A DNA stretch of 64,000 nucleotides from Streptomyces lanatus (GTDB lineage: Bacteria; Actinomycetota; Actinomycetes; Streptomycetales; Streptomycetaceae). Under the pieces are notes generated by a model, which worked only from the letters and a program-made list of their open reading frames with translations, was not told the origin of the DNA and ran no database searches. A program made the position numbers and the translations under genes. Within the stretch, counting starts at the first letter, position 1; every line of letters begins with the position of its first letter. The DNA is taken from contig NZ_BNBM01000012.1 in assembly GCF_014655715.1 (NCBI RefSeq), positions 124,001 through 188,000 of the forward strand, read 5' to 3'. This document shows positions 23,975 through 33,056 of this stretch, piece by piece.

Positions 23975-24057
23975 TCACTGCATCGCTCCACGACAGCATC
24001 AGCAGTGGTTGGGCGGCCCGTATCCAACCGCTAAGCAGTTGTCATATGTAGTTGTCG

Positions 24058-24079
24058 GACGACTGGCCAGTCAGTCGTC
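24058..24079 (+). other. Hairpin upstream of the terminator before smc
   Basis: GACGACTG (24058-24065) and CAGTCGTC (24072-24079) form a perfect 8-base stem with a 6-base loop, ten bases before the next, terminator-like stem. Confidence 0.55.
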
Positions 24080-24088
24080 AGGCCCTGC

Positions 24089-24110
24089 AAGGGACGCTTC
24101 GGCGTCCCTT
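24089..24110 (+). terminator. Terminator with TTCG tetraloop
   Basis: AAGGGACGC (24089-24097), loop TTCG, GCGTCCCTT (24102-24110), followed by a C/T-rich tract CTTTCTTTCC. A textbook intrinsic terminator, which ends the small coiled-coil transcript and implies that smc has its own promoter in 24111-24240. Confidence 0.85.
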
Positions 24111-24240
24111 CTTTCTTTCCCCCGACTTAATGCCCCGCGCATCCTTTCACCCTCTTTAACGTCTGGTGTGCCCTGCACGTTCATCGGTGAAACCGTGCGT
24201 TCATGGAGTGACACTTCCCCGGAAGGTAGAGTCCACCGGC

Positions 24241-27200
24241 GTGCACCTCAAGGCCCTGACCCTCCGAGGGTTCAAGTCGTTCGCGTCGGCGACCACGCTC
24301 CGGTTCGAGCCGGGCATCACATGTGTCGTCGGACCGAACGGCTCGGGCAAGTCCAACGTCGTGGACGCGCTCAGCTGGGTCATGGGTGAGCAGGGCGCCA
24401 AGTCGCTGCGCGGCGGCAAGATGGAGGACGTCATCTTCGCCGGCACCACCGGCCGCCCGCCCCTGGGCCGCGCCGAGGTGTCGCTGACCATCGACAACTC
24501 CGACGGGGCGCTGCCCATCGAGTACGCCGAGGTCACCATCACGCGGATCATGTTCCGCAACGGCGGCAGCGAGTACCAGATCAACGGCGACACCTGCCGT
24601 CTCCTCGACATCCAGGAACTGCTCTCCGACTCCGGCATCGGCCGCGAGATGCACGTCATCGTCGGCCAGGGCCAGCTCGACTCCGTACTGCACGCCGACC
24701 CCATGGGCCGTCGCGCCTTCATCGAGGAGGCCGCCGGAGTCCTCAAGCACCGCAAGCGCAAGGAGAAGGCGCTCCGCAAACTGGACGCGATGCAGGCCAA
24801 CCTCGCGCGCGTGCAGGACCTCACCGACGAACTCCGCCGGCAGCTCAAGCCGCTCGGCCGCCAGGCCGCCGTCGCGCGCAGGGCCGCCGTCATCCAGGCC
24901 GACCTGCGCGACGCCCGGCTCCGTCTCCTCGCCGACGATCTCGTACGGATGCGGGAGGCGCTGCAGGCCGAGGTCGCCGACGAGGCCGCGCTGAAGGAGC
25001 GCAAGGAGGCCGCCGAGCAGGAGCTGAGGAAGGCGCTCCAGCGCGAGGCACTCCTTGAGGACGAGGTACGTCGGCTCACCCCGCGCCTCCAACGGGCCCA
25101 GCAGACCTGGTACGAACTGTCCCAGCTCGCCGAGCGGGTGCGCGGCACGGTCTCGCTGGCCGACGCCCGCGTGAAGAGCGCCACGACCGCGCCGCCGGAG
25201 GAGCGCCGTGGCCGCGACCCCGAGGACATGGAGCGCGAGGCCGCCCGCATCCGCGAGCAGGAGGCCGAGCTGGAAGCGGCCCTGGAGGCGGCCGAGCGTG
25301 CCCTGGAGGACACCGTCGCCCACCGCGCCGAACTGGAGCGGGAGCTGGTGCAGGAGGAGCGGCGCCTGAAGGATGTCGCCCGCGCCATCGCCGACCGCCG
25401 CGAGGGGCTCGCCCGGCTGAACGGCCAGGTCAACGCGGCCCGTTCGCGTGCCGCCGCCGCACAGTCGGAGATAGAGCGACTGGCCGCCGCCCGGGACGAG
25501 GCCCAGGAGCGGGCCTTCGCCGCGCAGGAGGAGTACGAGGCACTCAAGGCCGAGGTCGACGAACTCGACGCCGGCGACACGGAACTCGGCGAGCAGCACG
25601 ACGCGGCGAAGGAGCGACTGAGGGAAGCGGAGGCGGCCCTTACGGCGGCCCGCGAGGCGGCCACCGCGGCGGAACGCAGCCGCGCCGCGACCCGGGCCCG
25701 CCACGAGGCGCTGGCCCTGGGGCTCCGCCGCAAGGACGGCACCGGCGCACTGCTCGGCGCGAAGGACCGCCGCACAGGACTACTGGGCCCGGCCGCGGAA
25801 CTGCTGACGGTGACGCCGGGCTACGAGGTCCCGCTGGCGGCGGCTTTCGGAGCTGCGGCGGACGCGATCGCGGTGACGTCGCCGTCGGCGGCGGCGGAGG
25901 CGATCCGGTTGCTGCGGAAGCAGGACGGGGGGCGGGCGTCGCTGCTGCTGGCGGGAGCACCGGAAGACGCCGGGGCGACAACGCCCCTCAGGGGCGCGGG
26001 GAACTGCGCGACCAGCCCCCACGAACCCGCAGACGCCCGACGGCATGACGCGGCACCCCCGATCGCGCCACAACCCGCGGAGCGTTTCGCGGCAGATTTC
26101 GTCCGCGCCCCCTCCGACCTCCGGCCCGCCATCCGCCGCCTCCTCCACAACATCGTCATCGTCGACACCCTCGAAGACGCCGAAGACCTCATCTACACCC
26201 ACCCCCACCTCACCGCAGTAACCGCCGAAGGCGACCTCCTAGGCGCCCACTTCGCCCACGGCGGCTCCGCAGGCGCACCCAGCCTCCTCGAAGTCCAGGC
26301 CTCCGTAGACGAGGCCGCCGCCGAACTCGAAGAGCTCGCCGTCCGCTGCGAGGAACTCACCGAGGCCCAGCACGCGGCAACCGAACAGCGCAAGGAAGCC
26401 GCCGCACACGTAGAGGAGCTGGGCGAGCGCCGCAGGGCAGCGGACCGTGAGAAGTCAGCCGTGGCCCAGCAGCTCGGCCGCCTCGCAGGCCAGGCACGGG
26501 GTGCGGCAGGCGAGGCGGAGCGTTCCGTTGCCGCCGTCGCGCGGGCCCAGGAGTCGTACGAGAAGGCCCTCCAAGATGTCGAGGAGCTGGCCGAGCGGCT
26601 TGCCGTGGCAGAGGAGATGCCGGTCGAGGAGGAGCCCGACACTTCGGTAAGGGACCGGCTCGCGGCCGACGGGGCCAACGCCCGCCAGACCGAGATGGAG
26701 GCCCGCCTCCAGGTCCGTACGCACGAAGAACGCGTCAAAGGACTCGCCGGCCGCGCCGACTCCCTCGACCGCGCCGCCCGAGCGGAGCGCGACGCACGCG
26801 CGCGTGCCGAACAGCGACGGGCCCGGCTGCGCCACGAGGCGGCCGTCGCGGAAGCCGTCGCCTCCGGGGCGCGGCAGCTGCTGTTGCACATCGAGGTCTC
26901 CGTCGCCCGCGCCGACGAGGAGCGCACCGCCGCCGAGGCCGCCAAGGCGCGTCGCGAGCAGGAACTGACCGTCGCCCGCAATCAGGGCCGCGACCTCAAG
27001 GCCGAACTCGACAAGCTGACCGACTCGGTGCACCGAGGTGAGGTCCTCGGCGCCGAGAAGCGGATGCGGATCGAGCAGCTGGAGACCAAGGCGCTGGAGG
27101 AGCTGGGCGTGGAGCCCGCCGGGCTCGTCTCCGAGTACGGCCCCCACCAGCTCGTACCGCCGTCCCTGGCCGCCGAGGGCGAGCAGCTTCCCGAGGACCC

Positions 27201-27879
27201 CGAGCACCCGCGGAATCAGCCCAAGCCGTTCGTGCGGGCCGAGCAGGAGAAGCGGCTCAAGGCCGCCGAGCGGGCCTACCAGCAGCTCGGCAAGGTCAAC
27301 CCGCTCGCGCTGGAGGAGTTCGCGGCGCTGGAGGAACGGCACAAGTTCCTCAGCGAGCAGCTCGAAGACCTGAAGAAGACGCGTGCCGATCTGCTTCAGG
27401 TCGTCAAGGAGGTCGACGAACGCGTCGAGCAGGTCTTCACCGAGGCCTACCGGGACACGGCCCTGCAGTTCGAGGGTGTCTTCAGCCGGCTGTTCCCGGG
27501 TGGTGAGGGGCGGCTGATCCTGACCGATCCCGACAACATGCTCACTACAGGCGTCGATGTCGAGGCGCGTCCGCCGGGCAAGAAGGTCAAGCGGCTGTCG
27601 CTGCTCTCGGGTGGTGAGCGTTCACTCACCGCCGTCGCGATGCTGGTGTCGATCTTCAAGGCCCGCCCGAGCCCGTTCTACGTCATGGACGAGGTCGAGG
27701 CCGCCCTCGACGACACCAACCTCCAGCGGCTGATCCGCATCATGCAGGAGCTCCAAGAGGCGTCGCAGCTGATCGTGATCACACACCAGAAGCGCACGAT
27801 GGAGGTCGCCGACGCGTTGTACGGCGTCTCCATGCAGGGCGACGGTGTGTCAAAGGTCATCAGCCAGAAGCTGCGCTGA
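24241..27879 (+). CDS. smc: Chromosome segregation ATPase SMC
   Basis: 1212 residues. Organises and compacts the nucleoid with ScpA/ScpB. Walker A GPNGSGKS at residues 31-38, two long coiled coils (~170-500 and ~680-1010), hinge (~515-680), signature LLSGGERSLTAVAML and Walker B FYVMDEVEAALDD near the C-terminus. GTG 24241 gives VHLKALTLRGFKSF, the canonical start. The hinge contains an in-frame insert (~residues 581-616, Pro/Ala/His-rich) encoded by a dispersed repeat, described separately. Downstream is the glcP gene. Confidence 0.95.
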   Translation: MHLKALTLRGFKSFASATTLRFEPGITCVVGPNGSGKSNVVDALSWVMGEQGAKSLRGGKMEDVIFAGTTGRPPLGRAEVSLTIDNSDGALPIEYAEVTITRIMFRNGGSEYQINGDTCRLLDIQELLSDSGIGREMHVIVGQGQLDSVLHADPMGRRAFIEEAAGVLKHRKRKEKALRKLDAMQANLARVQDLTDELRRQLKPLGRQAAVARRAAVIQADLRDARLRLLADDLVRMREALQAEVADEAALKERKEAAEQELRKALQREALLEDEVRRLTPRLQRAQQTWYELSQLAERVRGTVSLADARVKSATTAPPEERRGRDPEDMEREAARIREQEAELEAALEAAERALEDTVAHRAELERELVQEERRLKDVARAIADRREGLARLNGQVNAARSRAAAAQSEIERLAAARDEAQERAFAAQEEYEALKAEVDELDAGDTELGEQHDAAKERLREAEAALTAAREAATAAERSRAATRARHEALALGLRRKDGTGALLGAKDRRTGLLGPAAELLTVTPGYEVPLAAAFGAAADAIAVTSPSAAAEAIRLLRKQDGGRASLLLAGAPEDAGATTPLRGAGNCATSPHEPADARRHDAAPPIAPQPAERFAADFVRAPSDLRPAIRRLLHNIVIVDTLEDAEDLIYTHPHLTAVTAEGDLLGAHFAHGGSAGAPSLLEVQASVDEAAAELEELAVRCEELTEAQHAATEQRKEAAAHVEELGERRRAADREKSAVAQQLGRLAGQARGAAGEAERSVAAVARAQESYEKALQDVEELAERLAVAEEMPVEEEPDTSVRDRLAADGANARQTEMEARLQVRTHEERVKGLAGRADSLDRAARAERDARARAEQRRARLRHEAAVAEAVASGARQLLLHIEVSVARADEERTAAEAAKARREQELTVARNQGRDLKAELDKLTDSVHRGEVLGAEKRMRIEQLETKALEELGVEPAGLVSEYGPHQLVPPSLAAEGEQLPEDPEHPRNQPKPFVRAEQEKRLKAAERAYQQLGKVNPLALEEFAALEERHKFLSEQLEDLKKTRADLLQVVKEVDERVEQVFTEAYRDTALQFEGVFSRLFPGGEGRLILTDPDNMLTTGVDVEARPPGKKVKRLSLLSGGERSLTAVAMLVSIFKARPSPFYVMDEVEAALDDTNLQRLIRIMQELQEASQLIVITHQKRTMEVADALYGVSMQGDGVSKVISQKLR
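25983..26047 (+). repeat. Dispersed repeat, short form, translated within SMC hinge
   Basis: Contains AGGGGCGCGGGG (25990-26001) and GCGCGACCAGCC (26006-26017), identical to the two boxes after recG (15560, 15604), here separated by only four bases. Also begins with a small palindrome CCCCTCAGGGG. It is read in frame as part of a low-complexity stretch ending before ERFAADFV. Boundaries are approximate. Confidence 0.65.
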
Positions 27880-28062
27880 CATCGCCCTGCGCTGACGTCA
27901 CGTCGCTCCACCTGTCTTCGTTCAAGAGTTGAACACATTCCCTTCACTTGGGTGCTTCTATGTCACATCCACGACCCCTTGACTTCGGAATCTGAAGACA
28001 TAGGGTCATCGACGTTGCTTTTGCCTTCACCCGGCAGCGTTGCCGGCGCCCGAGGAGTACAC

Positions 28063-29478
28063 GTGACCAGCACAGCGCAGGCATCCACGTCCGGAGCCAG
28101 GACGGCCCCGCCCGAACATCTCGGGCACGTCGTCTTCATCACCGCGGCGGCCGCCATGGGCGGCTTCCTCTTCGGTTATGACAGCTCTGTCATCAACGGA
28201 GCCAACGGCGGTATCCAGGACCGGTTCGATCTCAGTTCCGGTGTCACCGGTACCGTCGCCGCCAGCGCCCTGCTCGGCAGCGCCCTCGGTGCCGCGATCG
28301 CCGGCCGCATAGCCGACCGCATCGGCCGGATCCGCGTCATGCAGATCGCGGCGGTGCTGTTCGCTGTGAGTGCCGTCGGTTCCGGACTGCCGTTCGCCGC
28401 GTGGGACCTCGCCGCCTGGCGTGTCCTCGGCGGTATCGCCATCGGCATGGCCTCGGTCATCGGCCCGGCCTACATCGCCGAGGTCGCCCCGCCCGCCTAC
28501 CGAGGCCGCCTGGCCTCCTTCCAGCAGGCCGCCATCGTCATCGGCATCGCCATCTCGCAGCTGGTCAACTGGGCCCTGCTGAACATGGCCGACGGCGAGG
28601 AGCGCGGCACCATCGCGGGCCTGGAGGCCTGGCAATGGATGCTCGGCGTGATGCTCGTACCCGCCCTGGTCTACGGCCTGCTGTCCTTCGCCATCCCCGA
28701 GTCCCCGCGCTTCCTGATCAGCGTCGGCCGTGTCGAGGACGCGAAGAAGGTGCTCGCCGACGTCGAGGGTGACGTGGACCTGGACGCCCGGGTCGCCGAG
28801 ATCGACCAGGCCATGCGCAGCGACCACAAGTCGACGTTCAAGGACCTGCTGGGCGGCAAGTTCGGTCTGCTGCCGATCGTCTGGATCGGCATCGGCCTCT
28901 CCGTCTTCCAGCAGCTGGTCGGCATCAACGTCATCTTCTACTACTCGAACCTGCTGTGGCAGTCCGTCGGCGTCGACCCGTCGAGCTCGTTCTTCTACTC
29001 GTTCGAGACCTCGATCATCAACATCATCGGCACCGTGATCGCGATGATCTTCGTGGACCGCATCGGCCGCAAGCCGCTCGCCCTCATCGGCTCCGTCGGC
29101 ATGGGCATCTCGCTCGCGGCTGCCGCCTGGGCCTTCTCCTTCCAGCACGGCAGCGACCCGCTGCCGACCGCCCAGGGTTACGTGGCGCTGATCGCCGCCA
29201 ACGCCTTCGTGCTCTTCTTCGCCCTGTCCTGGGGCGTGGTCGTCTGGGTCATGCTCGGTGAGGTCTTCCCGAACAAGATCCGCGCCGCCGCGCTGGGCGT
29301 CGCCGCCTCGGCCCAGTGGATCGCCAACTGGGTCATCACGATCACCTTCCCGGACCTGTCGGACTGGAACCTGTCGCTCACCTACGTCATGTACGCGGTG
29401 TTCGCCTTCCTCTCCATCCCCTTCATCCTCAAGTTCGTGCCCGAGACCAAGGGCAAGACGCTGGAGGAGATGGGCTGA
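28063..29478 (+). CDS. glcP: Major facilitator sugar permease, GlcP type
   Basis: 471 residues, twelve predicted membrane helices. Sugar-porter motifs: GGFLFGYDSSVINGA at the first helix, GRIADRIGRIRVM between helices 2 and 3, PESPRFLI after helix 6, QQLVGINVIFYYS in helix 7, DRIGRKPL and the C-terminal VPETKGKTLEEMG. S. coelicolor SCO5578, recalled at the same locus, is the glucose permease GlcP, so glucose uptake is the likely role. GTG 28063 has GAGGAG upstream. A very strong terminator follows. Confidence 0.9.
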   Translation: MTSTAQASTSGARTAPPEHLGHVVFITAAAAMGGFLFGYDSSVINGANGGIQDRFDLSSGVTGTVAASALLGSALGAAIAGRIADRIGRIRVMQIAAVLFAVSAVGSGLPFAAWDLAAWRVLGGIAIGMASVIGPAYIAEVAPPAYRGRLASFQQAAIVIGIAISQLVNWALLNMADGEERGTIAGLEAWQWMLGVMLVPALVYGLLSFAIPESPRFLISVGRVEDAKKVLADVEGDVDLDARVAEIDQAMRSDHKSTFKDLLGGKFGLLPIVWIGIGLSVFQQLVGINVIFYYSNLLWQSVGVDPSSSFFYSFETSIINIIGTVIAMIFVDRIGRKPLALIGSVGMGISLAAAAWAFSFQHGSDPLPTAQGYVALIAANAFVLFFALSWGVVVWVMLGEVFPNKIRAAALGVAASAQWIANWVITITFPDLSDWNLSLTYVMYAVFAFLSIPFILKFVPETKGKTLEEMG

Positions 29479-29536
29479 CCGGCCCCCGAACCCGGGGGGA
29501 AGGGCCAAGTCCCCGCTGCCCCTCCTCCCGTATCCC

Positions 29537-29583
29537 CGCCGCCGCCCCCGGTCCGGCCACTGCCCGGACCGGGGGCGGCGGCG
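29537..29583. terminator. Strong terminator between convergent genes
   Basis: Perfect 20-base arms (29537-29556, 29564-29583) with a 7-base loop, between glcP and the convergent gene at 29596. No T-tract. Confidence 0.75.
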
Positions 29584-29595
29584 CGTTCGCACCGG

Positions 29596-29973
29596 TCACC
29601 AGACGATGACGCCACCGCCGATCTCCACGGCCTTGAGCGCGCTCTCCTCCATGATCCGCAAGCGCACGTCGAGCCCGTCCCGGTGTTCCTCGACCGTCCG
29701 TGGATGCTCGGTGCCATGAGCGAGCGCGTCGAGGTGGGCGCGCAGCAGGGCGACCTCGCGCAGGAACTCCGGCACCTGCCCGGGCTCCACCTCCAGATCC
29801 CGCTCGGCCAGCACGGGGAGGAAGCGGGCACCCAGCGAGCGCACCAACTCCGATCCCCACACGGTCGTACGCCAGGACTCGAAACCGCCGGAGTGATAGA
29901 CGTCGTCCGGCACGTCGAGTATCCGTCTCTTCCCGTCCGGTTCCCGGACGAACACTTCCACCAGCAGACTCAT
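29596..29973 (-). CDS. Conserved hypothetical protein, 125 residues
   Basis: I do not recognise a family. Starts MSLLVEVFVREPDGKRRILDVP, suggesting a small beta-rich N-terminus, then a helical middle (VPEFLREVALLRAHLDAL) and a short strand at the end (EIGGGVIVW). No signal peptide, membrane segment or metal motif. Codon use matches its neighbours. Same strand as, and 53 bases downstream of, the LLM oxidoreductase gene, so it may be co-transcribed with it. Confidence 0.7.
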   Translation of the reverse strand: MSLLVEVFVREPDGKRRILDVPDDVYHSGGFESWRTTVWGSELVRSLGARFLPVLAERDLEVEPGQVPEFLREVALLRAHLDALAHGTEHPRTVEEHRDGLDVRLRIMEESALKAVEIGGGVIVW

Positions 29974-30026
29974 GCTCCCAGTGGATCAGCGGTCGGCCCG
30001 GCCGGGCCATCGAATATCCGGGCCGG

Positions 30027-30998
30027 TCAGCCGCCCAGCGCCGGAAGCACCTCCTCCGCGAACAGGCGCAGACTCCGCCACCCCTCCTCCACCGGCATCC
30101 CGCCCGACAGGGGGTGCAGTACGTAGTTGTCGAACCCCAGCGCCACACACTCCTCGGGCGTCACGATCCGGTACACGCCCTCGGCCCGCAGCTCCTCCAC
30201 CGTCGTCGCCCCCGACTTCACCGCCGAGCGGATCTCGCCGGACTGCCAGGAGGCGTAGGTGCGGGCCTCGTGCAGAAAGTGCCGGCCGTGCTCGGCCCAG
30301 GTCCGGTCGGGGTCCTCGGCGATATGCAGCAGCGGCGTCTCGGCGGCCGGCATCATGGTCCAGCCCTCGGTGCCGTACTCCATCAGCCGCTCCTTGTAGT
30401 ACGCCTCCAGCTCCGGCAGATGCGCGCTGGGGAAGAACGGCAGTCCGAGGCGGGCGGCCCGGCGCGCGGCGGCCTTCGAGGAGCCGCCGACCAGCAGCAG
30501 GGGGTGCGGGTCGGTGAACGGGCGCGGGGTGATCCGTACCGTACGGCCCCGGTACTCGAAGGGCTCGCCGGTCCATGCCTTCAGCAGCGTCTCCAGCAGC
30601 TCGTCCTGGAGCCGGCCGCGCCGCTTCCACTCGACGTCGAACTGGGCGTATTCCTCGGGCCGGTATCCGATCCCGGCGACCGTGACCAGCCGGCCGCCGC
30701 TCAGCAGGTCCAGGACCGCGATCTCCTCGGCGAGCCGCAGCGGATCGTGCAGCGGGCCGATGATCGCCGAGACGGTGACCGCCAGGCGCTTCGTCGCTCC
30801 GAAGACCGCCGCCGCGAAGGCGAAGGGGGAGGGGAGCCAGTTGTTGTCCGCGCCGTGATGCTCCTCCGTCTGCACCGTGGTGATGCCGTGCTCATCGGCG
30901 TAAGCGGCCATCTCCAGGGCCGCCCGGTAGCGGGCGGCGAGCGAGGCGGGGGTCGCGTCGGGCTCGACGAGGTTGAAGCGTACGACCGTGACGGGCAT
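30027..30998 (-). CDS. LLM-class flavin-dependent oxidoreductase
   Basis: 323 residues, luciferase-like TIM barrel: ITTVQTEEHHGADNNWLPSP early, AVLDLLSGGRLVTVAGIGYRPEEY in the middle (the SGGR motif of the family), and PLLLVGGSSKAAARRAARLG later. Members use FMNH2 or F420H2; the sequence does not decide which. Start ATG 30998. Probably forms a two-gene unit with the small protein downstream and is divergent from ftsY. Substrate unknown. Confidence 0.88.
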   Translation of the reverse strand: MPVTVVRFNLVEPDATPASLAARYRAALEMAAYADEHGITTVQTEEHHGADNNWLPSPFAFAAAVFGATKRLAVTVSAIIGPLHDPLRLAEEIAVLDLLSGGRLVTVAGIGYRPEEYAQFDVEWKRRGRLQDELLETLLKAWTGEPFEYRGRTVRITPRPFTDPHPLLLVGGSSKAAARRAARLGLPFFPSAHLPELEAYYKERLMEYGTEGWTMMPAAETPLLHIAEDPDRTWAEHGRHFLHEARTYASWQSGEIRSAVKSGATTVEELRAEGVYRIVTPEECVALGFDNYVLHPLSGGMPVEEGWRSLRLFAEEVLPALGG

Positions 30999-31103
30999 GG
31001 GGGTCTCCCTTCACCGGGCGGGTGTGAAGGCGGACGTTAGCTGACGGTGTGTCAGACATCCAGAGGGGTGTCGCCGGACTCCATGGCCGATACTGGACGG
31101 GTT

Positions 31104-32315
31104 ATGGACATCGTCATCCTTGCTGTAGTCATCGCCGTGGTCGTGCTCGGCGCGCTCGGCGGGCTCATCGTCGGCAGCCGTCGCAAGAAGCAGCTGCCCC
31201 CGCCGCCGCCCGCCACGCCCGACATCACCGCCCCACCGGCCGAGCCGCACGTCGGCGACGAGGCCGAGACACCGCGCGACGAAGAGCGCCGGACCATAGA
31301 GGAGGTGGACCTTCCCGACGGCTCGACCGGTATCGCCGTCGAGGAACCGCCCGTAGTCGAAGAGCTCCCGCCGACCGAGATCGAGGTGCCGGAGCCCACC
31401 GCCGGCCGCCTGATCCGGCTGCGCGCCCGGCTCTCCCGCTCCCAGAACGCCCTAGGCAAGGGGCTGCTCACGCTCCTGTCGCGCGAGCATCTCGACGAGG
31501 ACACCTGGGAGGAGATCGAGGACACCCTGCTCACCGCCGACGTCGGCGTGGCCCCCACCCAGGAACTGGTCGAGGGCCTGCGTGAGCGCGTGAAGGTCCT
31601 CGGCACCCGCACCCCCGCCGAGCTGCGCGGCCTGCTGCGCGAGGAGCTCCTCAAGCTGGTCGGCACCGACATGGACCGCGTGGTCAAGACCGAGCCCGAG
31701 ACCAGCAAACCCGGCATCGTGATGGTCGTCGGCGTCAACGGCACCGGCAAGACCACCACCACCGGCAAGCTCGCCCGCGTCCTCGTGGCCGACGGCCGCA
31801 GCGTCGTGCTGGGCGCCGCCGACACCTTCCGTGCCGCCGCCGCCGACCAGCTCCAGACCTGGGGCGAGCGCGTCGGCGCCTACACCGTGCGCGGTCCGGA
31901 GGGCGGCGACCCCGCCTCCGTCGCCTTCGACGCGGTGAAGGAGGGCAAGGAGATGGGCTCCGACGTGGTGCTCATCGACACCGCCGGGCGGCTGCACACC
32001 AAGACCGGCCTCATGGACGAGCTCGGCAAGGTCAAGCGGGTCGTCGAGAAGCACGCGCCGCTGGACGAGGTGCTGCTGGTGCTGGACGCCACGACCGGGC
32101 AGAACGGCCTGGTCCAGGCCCGTGTCTTCGCCGAGGTCGTCGACATCACCGGCATCGTGCTCACCAAGCTCGACGGCACCGCCAAGGGCGGCATCGTCGT
32201 CGCGGTGCAGCGCGAGCTGGGCGTGCCGGTGAAGCTGGTCGGGCTGGGGGAGGGCGCCGACGACCTGGCGCCGTTCGAGCCGGAGGCGTTCGTTGACGCC
32301 CTTATCGGCGAGTGA
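31104..32315 (+). CDS. ftsY: Signal recognition particle receptor FtsY
   Basis: 403 residues. One N-terminal membrane helix (residues 2-24) followed by RRKK and a Pro/acidic linker, the arrangement typical of actinobacterial FtsY. NG GTPase domain: VVGVNGTGKTTTTGKLARVL (G1), ADTFRAAAADQL, DTAGRLHTK (G3) and TKLDGTAKGG (G4/closing loop). Works with Ffh, whose gene lies 7 kb downstream. ATG 31104. A clear terminator follows. Confidence 0.96.
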   Translation: MDIVILAVVIAVVVLGALGGLIVGSRRKKQLPPPPPATPDITAPPAEPHVGDEAETPRDEERRTIEEVDLPDGSTGIAVEEPPVVEELPPTEIEVPEPTAGRLIRLRARLSRSQNALGKGLLTLLSREHLDEDTWEEIEDTLLTADVGVAPTQELVEGLRERVKVLGTRTPAELRGLLREELLKLVGTDMDRVVKTEPETSKPGIVMVVGVNGTGKTTTTGKLARVLVADGRSVVLGAADTFRAAAADQLQTWGERVGAYTVRGPEGGDPASVAFDAVKEGKEMGSDVVLIDTAGRLHTKTGLMDELGKVKRVVEKHAPLDEVLLVLDATTGQNGLVQARVFAEVVDITGIVLTKLDGTAKGGIVVAVQRELGVPVKLVGLGEGADDLAPFEPEAFVDALIGE

Positions 32316-32336
32316 TCACCCAGGTACCTGTCTCAA

Positions 32337-32379
32337 GAAGCGCCCGCCTCCCAAGGTGCAGTTGGGGGACGGGCGCTTC
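32337..32379 (+). terminator. Stem-loop terminator after ftsY
   Basis: GAAGCGCCCG (32337-32346) pairs with CGGGCGCTTC (32370-32379) and the stem extends inward with CTCCC/GGGGG around a bulge. Convergent gene follows, so it may serve both strands. Confidence 0.75.
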
Positions 32380-32399
32380 GCTGTGTACGTCTGTGACCC

Positions 32400-33056
32400 C
32401 TATGCGCGCGACCGGTGCGCCACGTAAGCCAACGTCCCCAGCAGCAACCGAGCCGCCGGCGGCTTCGTGGCCGTGTCCAATGCGGGCGGCCGCAGCCAGC
32501 GCACCGGCCCGAGCCCGCCCCGGTCCGACGGCGGTGCCGTGATGTGCTCGCCGGGGCCGAGGCCGCGCAGGTCGAGGTGGGTCGGGTCGTCCCAGCCCAT
32601 GCGGTAGAGCAGCTCAGGGAGCTCGGCGGCAGCGCCGGGGGCGACGAAGAAGTGGGTGCGGCCTTCGGGGGTGGCGGTGACCGGGCCGAGGGGCAGGCCC
32701 ATGCGTTCGAGCCTGGTCAGTGCGCGGGTTCCGGCGGGTTCGGCCACCTCGATCACATCGAACGCCCGCCCGACCGGCAGCATCACCGAGGCGCCGGGAA
32801 ACTCCGACCACGTCTTGGTGACCTCGTCCAGCGTGGCCCCGGCCTGGACCTGGGGCGCGAAGTCGAGGGGGTGTGCGCCGGGCGCGGCACAGTCCGAGCG
32901 GCCGCACGAACAGGCGCCCGCCGCGGCGCGCGCGCCGGGTACGGTGTCCCAGCCCCACAGCCCGGTGAACTCGGCCACGGTCGTGCACTCCGAGGAACGG
33001 CCGCGTCGCCGCGAGCCGGACCGGATCTCCCGGATGCCGCCGATCGTGAAGCCCAT
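32400..33056 (-). CDS. Prim-pol-like (bifunctional primase/polymerase N-terminal) domain protein
   Basis: 218 residues. The pattern GWDTVPGARA...CSCGRSDCAAPGAHPLDFAPQ, then SVMLPVGRAFDVIEV, resembles the N-terminal domain of archaeo-eukaryotic-type prim-pol proteins, with cysteines CSCGRSDC where such proteins carry a metal-binding cluster. There is no helicase domain, and the catalytic acidic motif looks reduced (DVIEV rather than DxD), so enzymatic activity is doubtful. Divergent from nsdA. Stand-alone forms are conserved at this place in Streptomyces as I recall; the role is unknown. Confidence 0.7.
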   Translation of the reverse strand: MGFTIGGIREIRSGSRRRGRSSECTTVAEFTGLWGWDTVPGARAAAGACSCGRSDCAAPGAHPLDFAPQVQAGATLDEVTKTWSEFPGASVMLPVGRAFDVIEVAEPAGTRALTRLERMGLPLGPVTATPEGRTHFFVAPGAAAELPELLYRMGWDDPTHLDLRGLGPGEHITAPPSDRGGLGPVRWLRPPALDTATKPPAARLLLGTLAYVAHRSRA

